A stretch of 15,263 bases of DNA. Origin: a bacterium (GTDB lineage Bacteria; Planctomycetota; J058; JAJDCP01). The stretch covers positions 1-15,263 of the forward strand of contig JAUIEM010000243.1 in the NCBI GenBank assembly GCA_030428695.1. Reading direction: 5' to 3'. Positions 7,877 through 14,546 of the stretch are shown piece by piece (within the stretch, counting starts at the first letter, position 1; every line of letters starts with the position of its first letter). Under the pieces are notes generated by a model. That model was given only the letters and a program-made list of their open reading frames with translations, ran no database searches and was not told the origin of the DNA. A program made the position numbers and the translations under genes.

Positions 7877-9768
7877 TTGAGCTCCCTCCAGCTGGTGATC
7901 GCCCAGCCCTCGGCGTTGTCGCGGCCCTGCTGGCCCGGCACGCCCGGCAGGATCATGCCCTCGGCGACGCGCGGGTCGTAGTTGACGATCATCTGCGCGT
8001 GCCGGATCACGGTCTCGTAGTGTCCGGGCACCCAGGTGCCGCCGACGATCTGGTCGTTGACCCAGTAGCGGCTGTGGGTGCCGTTGTAGCGGTCACGCAC
8101 CCAACTGTTGTAGTAGTCGCTCCAACGATACCGGCCCCAGTAGTCCTCGTAGTACACGTAGTGTCCAGGCACCAGGGTGCCGCCCTCGTAGTGGCCCTCG
8201 ACCCAGTTCTCGTACTCGAAGTCGCGGCGGATGTTCAGCTGGTCACCGGCGGTCATGATGCCCGTGACCTCGAAGTCCTGGGGCGTCGAGTCGCGGTCGA
8301 GGGCCCAGTCGTCGAACGAGTTCTGGGCGTACATGAAGCCGTTGACGTGGCCGAGGGGGCCGGTGTTCGGGTCGCCGAAGTAGATGTTCCCGCTGCCCTC
8401 GGCCGGGCCCTCGTACACCCCGTCGCCGTCGTCGTGCAGGATCGGGTCGCTGTGCGGCTCGCCCGCGTCGTGCACGCCGTTCTCGTTCAGGTCGGTGAAG
8501 GTGAACACGTGGTCCTCGTCGAGGTCCTGGTAGCTCTCGCCGTCCGTGACGGCGACCAGCGCGAGGCCGCTGTTCTCGTTGGAAGTCGAGATCTCGTCGG
8601 CGAGATAGATGTTTCCCCGGGCGATGATCGTCACCCGCACGGTCGAGCCGTCCGGGCCGTAGATCGTCGGGCCGTAGCCATTGGTCTCGATCCAGACGTT
8701 GCCCTCGACGAAGTAGACCTTCTCGTTGCCCGCCGCGTCGATCGTGATCCGCTCGCCGTTGCGGCGGTTGCCGTCGAGGGCGTACCAGTCGCCGAAGAAG
8801 TAGTTCGGGTTGTCGGTGTCGCCGGCCGCGCCGAGGTCGTCCGTCACACCGAGCGCGAAGACGTGGGCGGGGTCGTCCTCGCTGTCGACCACCGTCACCG
8901 TGCTGTTCATGCCGCTCTCGATGCCGGAGTTGGTCTTGGTGGTCGTGCCGTCCGCGAAGGCCGCCGCGACGTCGATGACCAGGTCGGCGTACTCCTCCTG
9001 GAGGTTCTCGGGGAAGATCGTCTCCCACTCCGGCGGATCGATGCGGACGTTGCCGCCGCCCGCCGCGTCCTCGGTGTCCGGCAGGAAGATGTCACCGGTC
9101 GCGGACATCACGCCCTCGACGACCGCGTTGCCCTCGAGCACGATGTCTCCGTTGGAGTGGACATCGCCGCCGTTGCCGATGATGTCGGGATCGCTGCTCT
9201 CGACGAGGTTCTCGAGCTCCCAGGTGCTGCGCCAGCCGCGCCAGCGCGAGTAGTGCACCGTGCGCACCCAGACCGGCTCGCCGTCGGTCTCGCCGCCGCC
9301 GCCGAAGCGCATCGCGTAGCTCGGGTCCTCCGAGGCGTTGCCGGCGTAGAGCGCGTGGAAGAAGACCTCGTGGGCGAGGCCGGTCTTCGCGATCGCCTCG
9401 ATCGAGCGCGACTCACCGTTCAGCGTGCCGGTCGCGACGATGCGTCGCAGCCGGTTGGTGTCGTCGTCCTCGATCGTCGAGATCGTCACGGAGTAGCTTC
9501 CTCCGTTGATCGAGCCCGTGATCGGATTCTCGCCGGTCACCCCCTCCTCGCCGAGCTCCTCGGACTTCAGCGCGTAGAAGCCCGCGGCGATCGCCGACTC
9601 GGCGATCTCCAGCGTCGCCTCGCGCGCCTCGGTGAAGTCGACGGTCCGCGCCTGCATGGTCGTCACGCCGAGGAAGGCGGCGCTCAGAGCCAGCAGGACG
9701 GTCATGATCACCAGGGTGCCGAGGATGACGTTCCCGCGCCTCCCCGTCGTTCTCTGCCTTACCATCAT
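7873..9768 (-). CDS. PilX/GspK-like large minor pilin
   Basis: This 631-residue exported protein begins with a prepilin-like leader and helix, 'RRG^NVILGTLVIMTVLLALSAAFLG'. Position +5 is Gly rather than Glu, as in GspK/PilX tip subunits. 'EATLEIAESAIAAGFYALKSEEL' is the usual helix after it. GGAGGA at 9775-9780 is 6 bases from the ATG at 9768. The large periplasmic part holds a bactofilin/beta-helix-like segment ('GNGGDVHSNGDIVLEGNAVV', about 198-217) and the 'VYFVEGNVWI...VTIIARGNIYLAD' core of PilX-like proteins (about 340-380). Acidic loops 'DLNENGVHDAGE' (about 426-437) and 'DDGDGVYEG' could bind Ca2+. It closes with the familiar 'IVNYDPRVAEGMILPGVPG'. An aromatic-rich insert of about 70 residues (517-588) with a duplicated 'GGTxVPGHY' is unusual. 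It lies 14 bp after the PilW-like gene and overlaps the thioredoxin-fold gene by 4 bases. Confidence 0.9.
   Translation of the reverse strand: MMVRQRTTGRRGNVILGTLVIMTVLLALSAAFLGVTTMQARTVDFTEAREATLEIAESAIAAGFYALKSEELGEEGVTGENPITGSINGGSYSVTISTIEDDDTNRLRRIVATGTLNGESRSIEAIAKTGLAHEVFFHALYAGNASEDPSYAMRFGGGGETDGEPVWVRTVHYSRWRGWRSTWELENLVESSDPDIIGNGGDVHSNGDIVLEGNAVVEGVMSATGDIFLPDTEDAAGGGNVRIDPPEWETIFPENLQEEYADLVIDVAAAFADGTTTKTNSGIESGMNSTVTVVDSEDDPAHVFALGVTDDLGAAGDTDNPNYFFGDWYALDGNRRNGERITIDAAGNEKVYFVEGNVWIETNGYGPTIYGPDGSTVRVTIIARGNIYLADEISTSNENSGLALVAVTDGESYQDLDEDHVFTFTDLNENGVHDAGEPHSDPILHDDGDGVYEGPAEGSGNIYFGDPNTGPLGHVNGFMYAQNSFDDWALDRDSTPQDFEVTGIMTAGDQLNIRRDFEYENWVEGHYEGGTLVPGHYVYYEDYWGRYRWSDYYNSWVRDRYNGTHSRYWVNDQIVGGTWVPGHYETVIRHAQMIVNYDPRVAEGMILPGVPGQQGRDNAEGWAITSWRELN
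7882..7889 (-). promoter_or_regulatory. Strong ribosome binding site before a CTG start
   Basis: On the minus strand GGAGGGAG ends 5 bases before the CTG at 7876. It lies within the last codons of the PilX-like gene (coding for W-R-E). It supports CTG initiation and coupling of the thioredoxin-fold gene to PilX translation. Confidence 0.6.
8018..8043 (-). repeat. Direct repeat copy encoding 'GGTWVPGHY'
   Basis: This 26-base stretch matches 8159-8184 at 23 of 26 positions, counted by eye. It encodes the second of two 'GGTxVPGHY' peptides in the PilX-like protein and lies 141 bases from its partner in the same frame. Confidence 0.7.
8159..8184 (-). repeat. Direct repeat copy encoding 'GGTLVPGHY'
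   Basis: This is the partner of 8018-8043 (23 of 26 bases identical by eye). The two copies bracket a Tyr/Trp/Arg-rich stretch of the PilX-like protein, which suggests an internal duplication. Confidence 0.7.
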
Positions 9769-9782
9769 GGTGGGTCCTCCGG

Positions 9783-10511
9783 CTAGAACTGCCGCGACGT
9801 GATCGCCGTCTCGAGCAGGTGCTTGACTGTGGTGGCTCCCGAGCGGCGGACGCGGAGGATCTTGACCACCAGCGTGCGGCCCTCGGGGTCGATCTCGCCG
9901 AGAAAGTTCGTGCGGACGAAGATCGGATCGCCGACGCCATCGCCGTCGATGTCTCCGCCCACGATCGGTTGCGTCGTGACGACGTCGCGCAGGATCACCT
10001 CGCTGGCCACGTTGATGCCCGGGATGTCGTCGGTGATCGTGTTGCGCTCGATGGTCGCTATGCCGAGGCTGTCCTGGAGATCCCCGTCGCCGTTCAGATC
10101 GTAGCCGCGCTCGGCCTCGACAAAGGTCTCGTTGACGACGATGTTGTACAGCGTCCGGTAGCCGAGGATGCCTCCGGCGCCGAGCTCGGCCTGGCCGCTC
10201 GGGTCGACGATGTCGCCGTCGCCGTCGTGGTCGATCGGGACCTGGAACTCGAGGAAGTTCGTGCCGAAGGACAGCACGCGGGCCTCGCGCATGGTCCGCT
10301 CGAGCTGCTGGGCGAAGAGGTCGGTCTCCTGCTCGAGGATCGACTGGTTCAGGCCGACGTTGTAGACCTGCACCGACTCGACCACGATCTGGGCGATCGC
10401 GACCGCCGCCACGGAGACGATGAGAATGGAGACGGTCAGCTCAAGAAGCGAGAATCCCCTGCTGTTTGTAGGTCTGCGTCCGTGTTTCATGGTCCGACAC
10501 CGTGTACCCAT
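9783..10511 (-). CDS. PilW-like minor pilin
   Basis: This is the first gene of the minor-pilin operon, a prepilin of about 242 residues. The cleavage site is 'TNSRG^FSLLEL', with Glu at +5 and helix 'TVSILIVSVAAVAIAQIVV'; then 'QSILEQETDLFAQQLERTMREARVLSF', typical of PilW/GspJ-like subunits. The globular part carries three acidic loops of Ca2+-binding type: 'DHDGDGDIVDPSG' (about 94-106), 'DLNGDGDLQD' (138-147) and 'DIDGDGVGD' (187-195). The ATG at 10511 follows GGAGGT with a 12-base spacer, giving a 19-residue leader. The ATG at 10490 (12-residue leader) is the alternative and has only a weak upstream site. Further upstream extension reads as Arg/Trp/Gly-rich non-protein. In related systems PilW and PilX join in a priming complex at the pilus tip; here they are adjacent with a 14-bp gap. 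Confidence 0.9.
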   Translation of the reverse strand: MGTRCRTMKHGRRPTNSRGFSLLELTVSILIVSVAAVAIAQIVVESVQVYNVGLNQSILEQETDLFAQQLERTMREARVLSFGTNFLEFQVPIDHDGDGDIVDPSGQAELGAGGILGYRTLYNIVVNETFVEAERGYDLNGDGDLQDSLGIATIERNTITDDIPGINVASEVILRDVVTTQPIVGGDIDGDGVGDPIFVRTNFLGEIDPEGRTLVVKILRVRRSGATTVKHLLETAITSRQF

Positions 10512-10641
10512 CCTTTGATTCCACCTCCAGGATAGCTCCCCCCGGAGCACCTCTCCAGCGCCGCGCCCGCGAGACCATCGCCCCCCAGACCTGCCGGCAT
10601 GCCACAAGCACAGCCACGCCAGGGCTTTGCCTCACCCGAAG
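10512..10641 (-). other. Leader/promoter region of the minor-pilin operon
   Basis: About 130 bases without a gene lie between the universal-stress-protein terminator and the PilW-like start. On the minus strand it holds the SD-like GGAGGTGG (10522-10529) and a GGCATGCC palindrome (10596-10603). No convincing -35/-10 pair could be read. The AT-rich tract just above (10642-10655) could also help promoter opening for this operon. Confidence 0.4.
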
Positions 10642-10680
10642 AAAAATAAAAAATACTTCACCGTTGTGCTCTCGGGGAAG
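10642..10680 (-). terminator. Intrinsic terminator of the universal stress protein gene
   Basis: Reading the minus strand 13 bases after the stop codon: CTTC (10680-10677), one mismatch, CCG (10675-10673), a 9-base loop, CGG (10663-10661), one mismatch, GAAG (10659-10656), then TATTTTTTATTTTT. The stem is short (4 + 3 pairs) but the T-rich tract is striking in this GC-rich DNA, so termination is a good reading. Confidence 0.65.
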
Positions 10681-10693
10681 CCGGTGGACCTCG

Positions 10694-11620
10694 TCAGCCC
10701 GGTTCCGGATCGCTCCGCGGGATCAGGAAGACCGGACAGGTCGCCTGCCGCAGGACCTTCAACGCGACGCTGCCGAGCAGCCAGCGGCGCGCGCCGCTTC
10801 CCCCGTGCCGCGCCATCACGATCAGGTCGACATCGTGCTCGGCGCGGTGCAGGATCTCGGTCGCCGCGCGCCCGAACACGACCTCGGCCCCCGCCTCGAC
10901 GCCCTCGAGCTCGGCAGCGACCAGCTTCCCGAGCCGCTCCTCCGCCGCCGTCCGCACCTGGCGCTCCAGCACGTCCTCGAGGCCGCCGAAGTCGAAAGGC
11001 CCGGTCCACACCGGCTCGCACACGTGCAGACAGGTCACCTTCGCCTCGAGCCGGTTCGCGAGCAGGCGCAGGTCCGGCAGGGCCGCGAGGGACTCCGGCG
11101 AGAAGTCGGTCGGATACAGCACCGAGCCGAGCCGCGCGGATCCCGCCGGCGGCGCGCTCGCGACCCGCTTCGGGACCGGCACGAGCACGACCGGGCAGCG
11201 CGCCTGGCGCAGGACCTTCTCGGAGGTGCTGCCGAGGAAGAAGCGCTTGAACCCGGTGCGGCCGTGGGTCGCCATCACGATCCAGGTCGGCCTGTTCGCC
11301 GCCGCGCGCTCGACGATGTCGGCGGACACGTCGTCCGCCGGCTCGACCACCACCGCGTGGGGAACCGCGCCGAGCAGGCTGTCGAGGCGCTCGCGCAGGT
11401 TGGGCTCGAGGGAGGCGTCGCGCCGGGCGAGCAGCGCACGCACCTCGTCGCTGTCCCAGTCATCCTCCCCCTCCAGGGGCGGCGGCAGCGCGCCCTCGAC
11501 GACGTGCAGAGCGACGATGGGCACGTCGAAGGCCCGCGCCAGCGCCGCCGCCGCGGGCACGGCCCGCTCGGCGTCGGCGGAGAAGTCCAGGGGCAGCAGG
11601 AGAGAGGTCGGCAGCAGCAT
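10694..11620 (-). CDS. Tandem-domain universal stress protein (UspA family)
   Basis: This 308-residue soluble protein has two UspA domains in tandem. Domain 1 runs from 'MLLPTSLLLPLDFSADAERA' to 'RCPVVLVPVP' (about 1-147). Domain 2 runs from 'LGSVLYPTDFSPESLAAL' to 'TCPVFLIPRS' (about 160-303). Both keep the nucleotide-binding pattern of ATP-type UspA proteins in the form x-x-H-G-9x-G-S: 'ATHG' at 117-120 with GS at 130-131, and 'ARHG' at 270-273 with GS at 283-284. The first Gly of the classical G-2x-G-9x-G-S is Ala in both. The ATG at 11620 has AAGGAG 6 bases upstream. A much longer open frame runs on antisense to the kinase gene but has no protein-like sequence. The gene is divergent from the hybrid kinase with 144 bases between starts, so shared stress control is plausible. 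Confidence 0.93.
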   Translation of the reverse strand: MLLPTSLLLPLDFSADAERAVPAAAALARAFDVPIVALHVVEGALPPPLEGEDDWDSDEVRALLARRDASLEPNLRERLDSLLGAVPHAVVVEPADDVSADIVERAAANRPTWIVMATHGRTGFKRFFLGSTSEKVLRQARCPVVLVPVPKRVASAPPAGSARLGSVLYPTDFSPESLAALPDLRLLANRLEAKVTCLHVCEPVWTGPFDFGGLEDVLERQVRTAAEERLGKLVAAELEGVEAGAEVVFGRAATEILHRAEHDVDLIVMARHGGSGARRWLLGSVALKVLRQATCPVFLIPRSDPEPG

Positions 11621-11681
11621 GCGGCACTCCTTGAGCGATCTCCCCACTGTAGGCCAGCGGGTCGGGAGACGCCAGCCCTGC

Positions 11682-11694
11682 GGGACCGGGTCCC
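11682..11694. promoter_or_regulatory. Palindrome in the divergent stress-protein/kinase gap
   Basis: GGGACC-G-GGTCCC is a perfect inverted repeat about the central G. It lies between the two divergent starts, just upstream of the TTGACA box. It could be an operator, but such GC palindromes also arise by chance in GC-rich DNA. Confidence 0.3.
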
Positions 11695-11705
11695 CCACGC
11701 GACGA

Positions 11706-11736
11706 TTGACAACTCCCGTCGGATCCATGACGATAG
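11706..11736 (+). promoter_or_regulatory. Candidate sigma-70 promoter of the hybrid kinase gene
   Basis: A perfect TTGACA (11706-11711) is followed, after 17 bases, by GACGAT (11729-11734), or slightly further by CGATAG. The -35 box is strong; the -10 is weak (matches at A2, A5, T6 for GACGAT). It is about 30 bases before the TTG start at 11765. Confidence 0.45.
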
Positions 11737-11764
11737 AGGTCCCGCTTTCCCGGAGTCGTGCGCC

Positions 11765-13675
11765 TTGTCCGCACCCCCTCGCGACGAGCTCGCGCGTCTG
11801 CGCGCACGGATCGAAGAGCTCGAACGCGGTCTGCTCCACGCCGGCCCCGTGCTCCAAGCGCTCGGCGAGGACATCCCGGACAACATCATGCTGCTCGACC
11901 GCGAGAGCCGGGTCCAGTACGTCAACTGGACCGTGCCGGGGCTCAGCCGCGAGCAGGTCATCGGCACGCCGGTCTTCCTCTTCGCGGCCGAGGAGTACCA
12001 CGAGAGCATCCGGCGCTGCCACCGTCGCGTCCTCGAGACCGGCGAGCCCGACCGCTTCGCGTCGGAGTACCGCGGCCCGGAGGGCGTCTCCTACTGGGAG
12101 TCGCGGGTGCGCCCGATCGAGCGCGAGGGCGAGATCATCGGCCTCGCCCAGGTCTCGACCAATGTCAGCGCGCAGCGCGCCGCCGCCGCCGCCGCACGGG
12201 ACCGCCTGTTCGAGATGTCCCCGGACCTGATGGCGGTCTGTACGCGAGACGGCCGCCTCGTGCGCGTCAACCCGGCCTTCGAGCGCGCGCTCGGCTTCCC
12301 CTCCGACGAGCTGCTCGGACGCACGCCGGCGGCCTTCACCCACCGCGACGATCGGGACGCGATGCGCACGGCCCTGCGCCAGATCGCTGGCGATGTCGAG
12401 CTCGACGACTTCGAGAGCCGCTGCGTGCGGAAGGACGGGACGGAGCTGTGGTTGTCTTGGAGCATCCGTCCCGACCCGGACGCCGACCGGCTCCACTGCG
12501 TCGCCCGCGACGTCTCCGAGCAGAAACGCCTCGAGCAGGAGCTGCGGCAGGCCCAGAAGATGGAGGCGATCGGGCAGCTCGCCGGAGGCCTCGCGCACGA
12601 CTTCAACAACATCCTGCTCGTCATCCGCGCCAACCTCGACCTCGCCGGCCTCGGCGGCGTCCAGAACGAGCGCATCCGCGCCGCCCGGGACGCTGTCGGC
12701 CGCGCCGCGGACCTGACCCGCCAGCTGCTCACCCTGGCCCGCCGCGAGCGGGCGCAGCTCGGCTCCGTCGACCTCAACGAGCTGACCCGGAACCTGCTCG
12801 CGATGCTGAGCCGCCTGATCCCGGAGAGCATCGTCGTCACCACCCGCCTCGACCCGAGCCTCGAGCCCGTCCACGCCGACCCCGGCCAGCTCGAGCAGGT
12901 CCTCGTCAACTTCTGCGTCAACGCCCGCGACGCGATGCAGGGCGGCGGACGGATGTCGATCGTGACCGCCCGCGACAGCCTCAGCGCGGCCGACTGCAAG
13001 GGCCACCCCCTGCTCGAGCCCGGGCCCTGCGCGCGGCTGAGCGTCAGCGACACCGGCGAGGGGATGGCGCAGGAGGTCTGCGAGCGCGTGTTCGAGCCGT
13101 TCTTCACGACCAAGGGCCCCCGCGGCGGCACCGGCCTCGGGCTGTCGACCGTGTACGGGATCATCGAGCAGCACCGCGGGCTGGTGAAGGCGACCAGCGA
13201 GCCCGGCAGCGGCAGCACCTTCTCGATCTGGCTGCCGTTCGCGCCCGGCACGATCCGTCGCCACGCCCCGCCGGCGGTCCACGGGGAAGGGACGATCCTG
13301 CTCGTCGAGGACGACGCCCAGGTCCGGGCGGTCGTCCTCGCCATCCTCGAACGGTCCGGCTTCGAGGTGCTCGCCGCCGGCGACGGTCGCGCCGGGCTGG
13401 CGCTGTTCGAAGACCATCGGGAGCGGGTCTCGATGCTCGTCCTCGACATCGTCATGCCGCACCTCAGCGGCCCGGCGCTGCGCCAGAAGATCGAGCAGCT
13501 CCGGCCGGGCCTGCCCTTCGTGTTCATCTCCGGCTACAGCGACCAGGCGACGCTGACCGCGGCGGCGATCGATCCCGCCACCGTGCTCACCAAGCCCTTC
13601 TCCTCCGACGCGCTCGTCGCGCGCGTGCGTCACGCGATCGCGGCGCCGGCCGCCAAAAAAGTCCCCGGCCCCTGA
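11765..13675 (+). CDS. PAS-PAS hybrid sensor histidine kinase with C-terminal receiver
   Basis: This soluble hybrid kinase has 636 residues and no membrane segment, so it should sense a cytoplasmic signal. It has a short coiled coil (5-30), PAS 1 (about 33-140), PAS 2 (about 145-250) and a HisKA domain with His278 in 'GGLAHDFNNIL'. The HATPase domain follows, with N box 'NFCVNARDAM' (Asn386), G1 'DTGEGM' (429-434), F box 'FEPFFTTKG' and G2 'GGTGLGL' (454-460). A linker leads to a receiver with acidic residues E515-D516-D517, phospho-acceptor Asp561 ('LVLDIVMP') and Lys610 ('LTKPF'). All residues needed for autophosphorylation and transfer to the receiver are present. I choose the TTG at 11765: GGAG (11752-11755) is 9 bases upstream, the -35 TTGACA is at 11706, and no in-frame ATG or GTG lies nearby. 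No separate response regulator is in view, so output partners are unknown. Confidence 0.93.
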   Translation: MSAPPRDELARLRARIEELERGLLHAGPVLQALGEDIPDNIMLLDRESRVQYVNWTVPGLSREQVIGTPVFLFAAEEYHESIRRCHRRVLETGEPDRFASEYRGPEGVSYWESRVRPIEREGEIIGLAQVSTNVSAQRAAAAAARDRLFEMSPDLMAVCTRDGRLVRVNPAFERALGFPSDELLGRTPAAFTHRDDRDAMRTALRQIAGDVELDDFESRCVRKDGTELWLSWSIRPDPDADRLHCVARDVSEQKRLEQELRQAQKMEAIGQLAGGLAHDFNNILLVIRANLDLAGLGGVQNERIRAARDAVGRAADLTRQLLTLARRERAQLGSVDLNELTRNLLAMLSRLIPESIVVTTRLDPSLEPVHADPGQLEQVLVNFCVNARDAMQGGGRMSIVTARDSLSAADCKGHPLLEPGPCARLSVSDTGEGMAQEVCERVFEPFFTTKGPRGGTGLGLSTVYGIIEQHRGLVKATSEPGSGSTFSIWLPFAPGTIRRHAPPAVHGEGTILLVEDDAQVRAVVLAILERSGFEVLAAGDGRAGLALFEDHRERVSMLVLDIVMPHLSGPALRQKIEQLRPGLPFVFISGYSDQATLTAAAIDPATVLTKPFSSDALVARVRHAIAAPAAKKVPGP

Positions 13676-13744
13676 AAGTCGTCCGCAGCTCTTCCCAATA
13701 GCGGGGTGTAGACCGTACCCCCCCCTGCGAATGTGAGGAGTGTC
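13676..13744 (+). other. Short gap before the coiled-coil gene
   Basis: The gap holds GGGGT (13703-13707) and ACCCC (13717-13721), which could pair around a 9-base loop, a run of eight C at 13718-13725, and the ribosome site GAGGAG (13735-13740) 4 bases before the ATG at 13745. No clear promoter boxes are seen, so readthrough from the kinase gene is possible. Confidence 0.4.
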
Positions 13745-14527
13745 ATGATCCGCCGATTGTTCAAGTTCTTCCTGGTCAGCTCCGTGGTCCTGGTCGGAGC
13801 GGGCTTCGTCTTCGGGCCCCGCAACCTCGTCCGCGGTATGCGTGACTTCGGCGCCGAGCTCAAGGACATGAGCCACGAGCTGCGGTCCGAGCTGCGCTGC
13901 CAGCGCGACGCCGAGCGCGCGCAGCAGGACCCCGAGGGCGCTCTCGCGGCCCGGCTCGACGCCCTGTGCGGGGAGTACGCCGAGCGCATCGCCGCGATCG
14001 AGGCCCAGCACGCCGCCGTCGCCGCCGAGCAGCACAAGATCGCGCAGGACGTCCAGCTGTGCGAGCAGGTGATCGCCCTCTGCGACGCCGACCTGCTCGA
14101 GTTGGAAGACAGCGCCCTCAGCCCGGCCCAGAAAGCCGCGCGCCTCGAGGAGATCAACACCGTCCGGACCCGCTATGCCGACCGCCTGGCGGACAACGAG
14201 CTGCGCAGCGCCGCCCTCGGTGAGGAGCTCGCCCTGCTGGAGAAGGGCGCCTCCGCCCTGCGCTCCGACCACGACCAGGTCGAGGCCGAGCGCGACCGGC
14301 TCGCCAGCGAGCTGGCGGCCCTCGAGCGCAACGAAGAGCTCGCCGCCCTGCTCGGCGCGACCGACGAGACCCCGCTCAGCGCACGCCTCGCCGAGATCGA
14401 GACCGAGCTCGTCGAGCTGCGCCGCGCCCAGCACGAGCACTACGAGAACGTGCGGCACCAGCGCCTGCAGCGCCAGTACGAGGCCCGCGCTGCCCTCGAA
14501 CGCGTCGCGGAGATGCTCACGCAGTAG
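13745..14527 (+). CDS. Membrane-anchored coiled-coil protein of unknown function
   Basis: This 260-residue protein has one N-terminal membrane segment ('LFKFFLVSSVVLVGAGFVFG', about residues 5-24) after 'MIRR'. The rest is almost wholly charged alpha helix rich in Glu, Ala, Leu, Arg and Gln, with heptad-like spacing and no visible catalytic motif. The segments fall at about 35-55, 66-125, 130-215 and 222-258, with breaks at 'DPEGA' and 'GATDETPLS'. Four Cys lie in the first half (one in 'LRCQRD', 'ALCGEY', 'QLCEQV', 'ALCDAD'). The ATG at 13745 has GAGGAG upstream; the GTG at 13733 in the same frame would only add four residues and lacks a ribosome site. The general plan recalls small envelope-tethered coiled-coil proteins, but I cannot name a family. 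It lies 69 bp after the kinase gene on the same strand and ends before a strong hairpin. Confidence 0.85.
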   Translation: MIRRLFKFFLVSSVVLVGAGFVFGPRNLVRGMRDFGAELKDMSHELRSELRCQRDAERAQQDPEGALAARLDALCGEYAERIAAIEAQHAAVAAEQHKIAQDVQLCEQVIALCDADLLELEDSALSPAQKAARLEEINTVRTRYADRLADNELRSAALGEELALLEKGASALRSDHDQVEAERDRLASELAALERNEELAALLGATDETPLSARLAEIETELVELRRAQHEHYENVRHQRLQRQYEARAALERVAEMLTQ

Positions 14528-14546
14528 GGTCAGCTGTTATCGGTGG

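Noticed and set aside
7999..9786. Long plus-strand open frame (about 595 codons) opposite the PilX-like gene
   Set aside because: Its translation is Val/Asp/Arg/Ala-rich low complexity with no domain. It is the antisense shadow of a gene with clear prepilin features.
10590..10625. Sigma-54 promoter-like TGGC...TGCT before the pilin operon (minus strand)
   Set aside because: The GG-to-GC spacing is one base short of the fixed -24/-12 spacing and the AC after TGGC is missing.
10590..10660. Possible c-di-GMP (GEMM) riboswitch upstream of the PilW-like gene: minus strand has GGCAAAGCC followed later by ATGCCGGCAGGTC
   Set aside because: The second-half-like strings resemble the GEMM core, but the required first half (a GGCAAACC-type strand pairing with the 3' GGTTGCC-type strand) is absent; that place is taken by the AT-rich tract. 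A covariance-model scan (Infernal, GEMM-I) would settle it.
13655..13665. Run of six A near the end of the kinase gene as a possible frameshift site
   Set aside because: The run reads AAA AAA GTC in the zero frame, which is not the phased A-AAA-AAG heptamer, and no alternative downstream extension of interest follows.
11621..14458. Long minus-strand open frame running from the stress protein across the kinase and coiled-coil genes
   Set aside because: Only the part after the ATG at 11620 is protein-like. The rest is antisense to two well-supported plus-strand genes and arises from high GC content.
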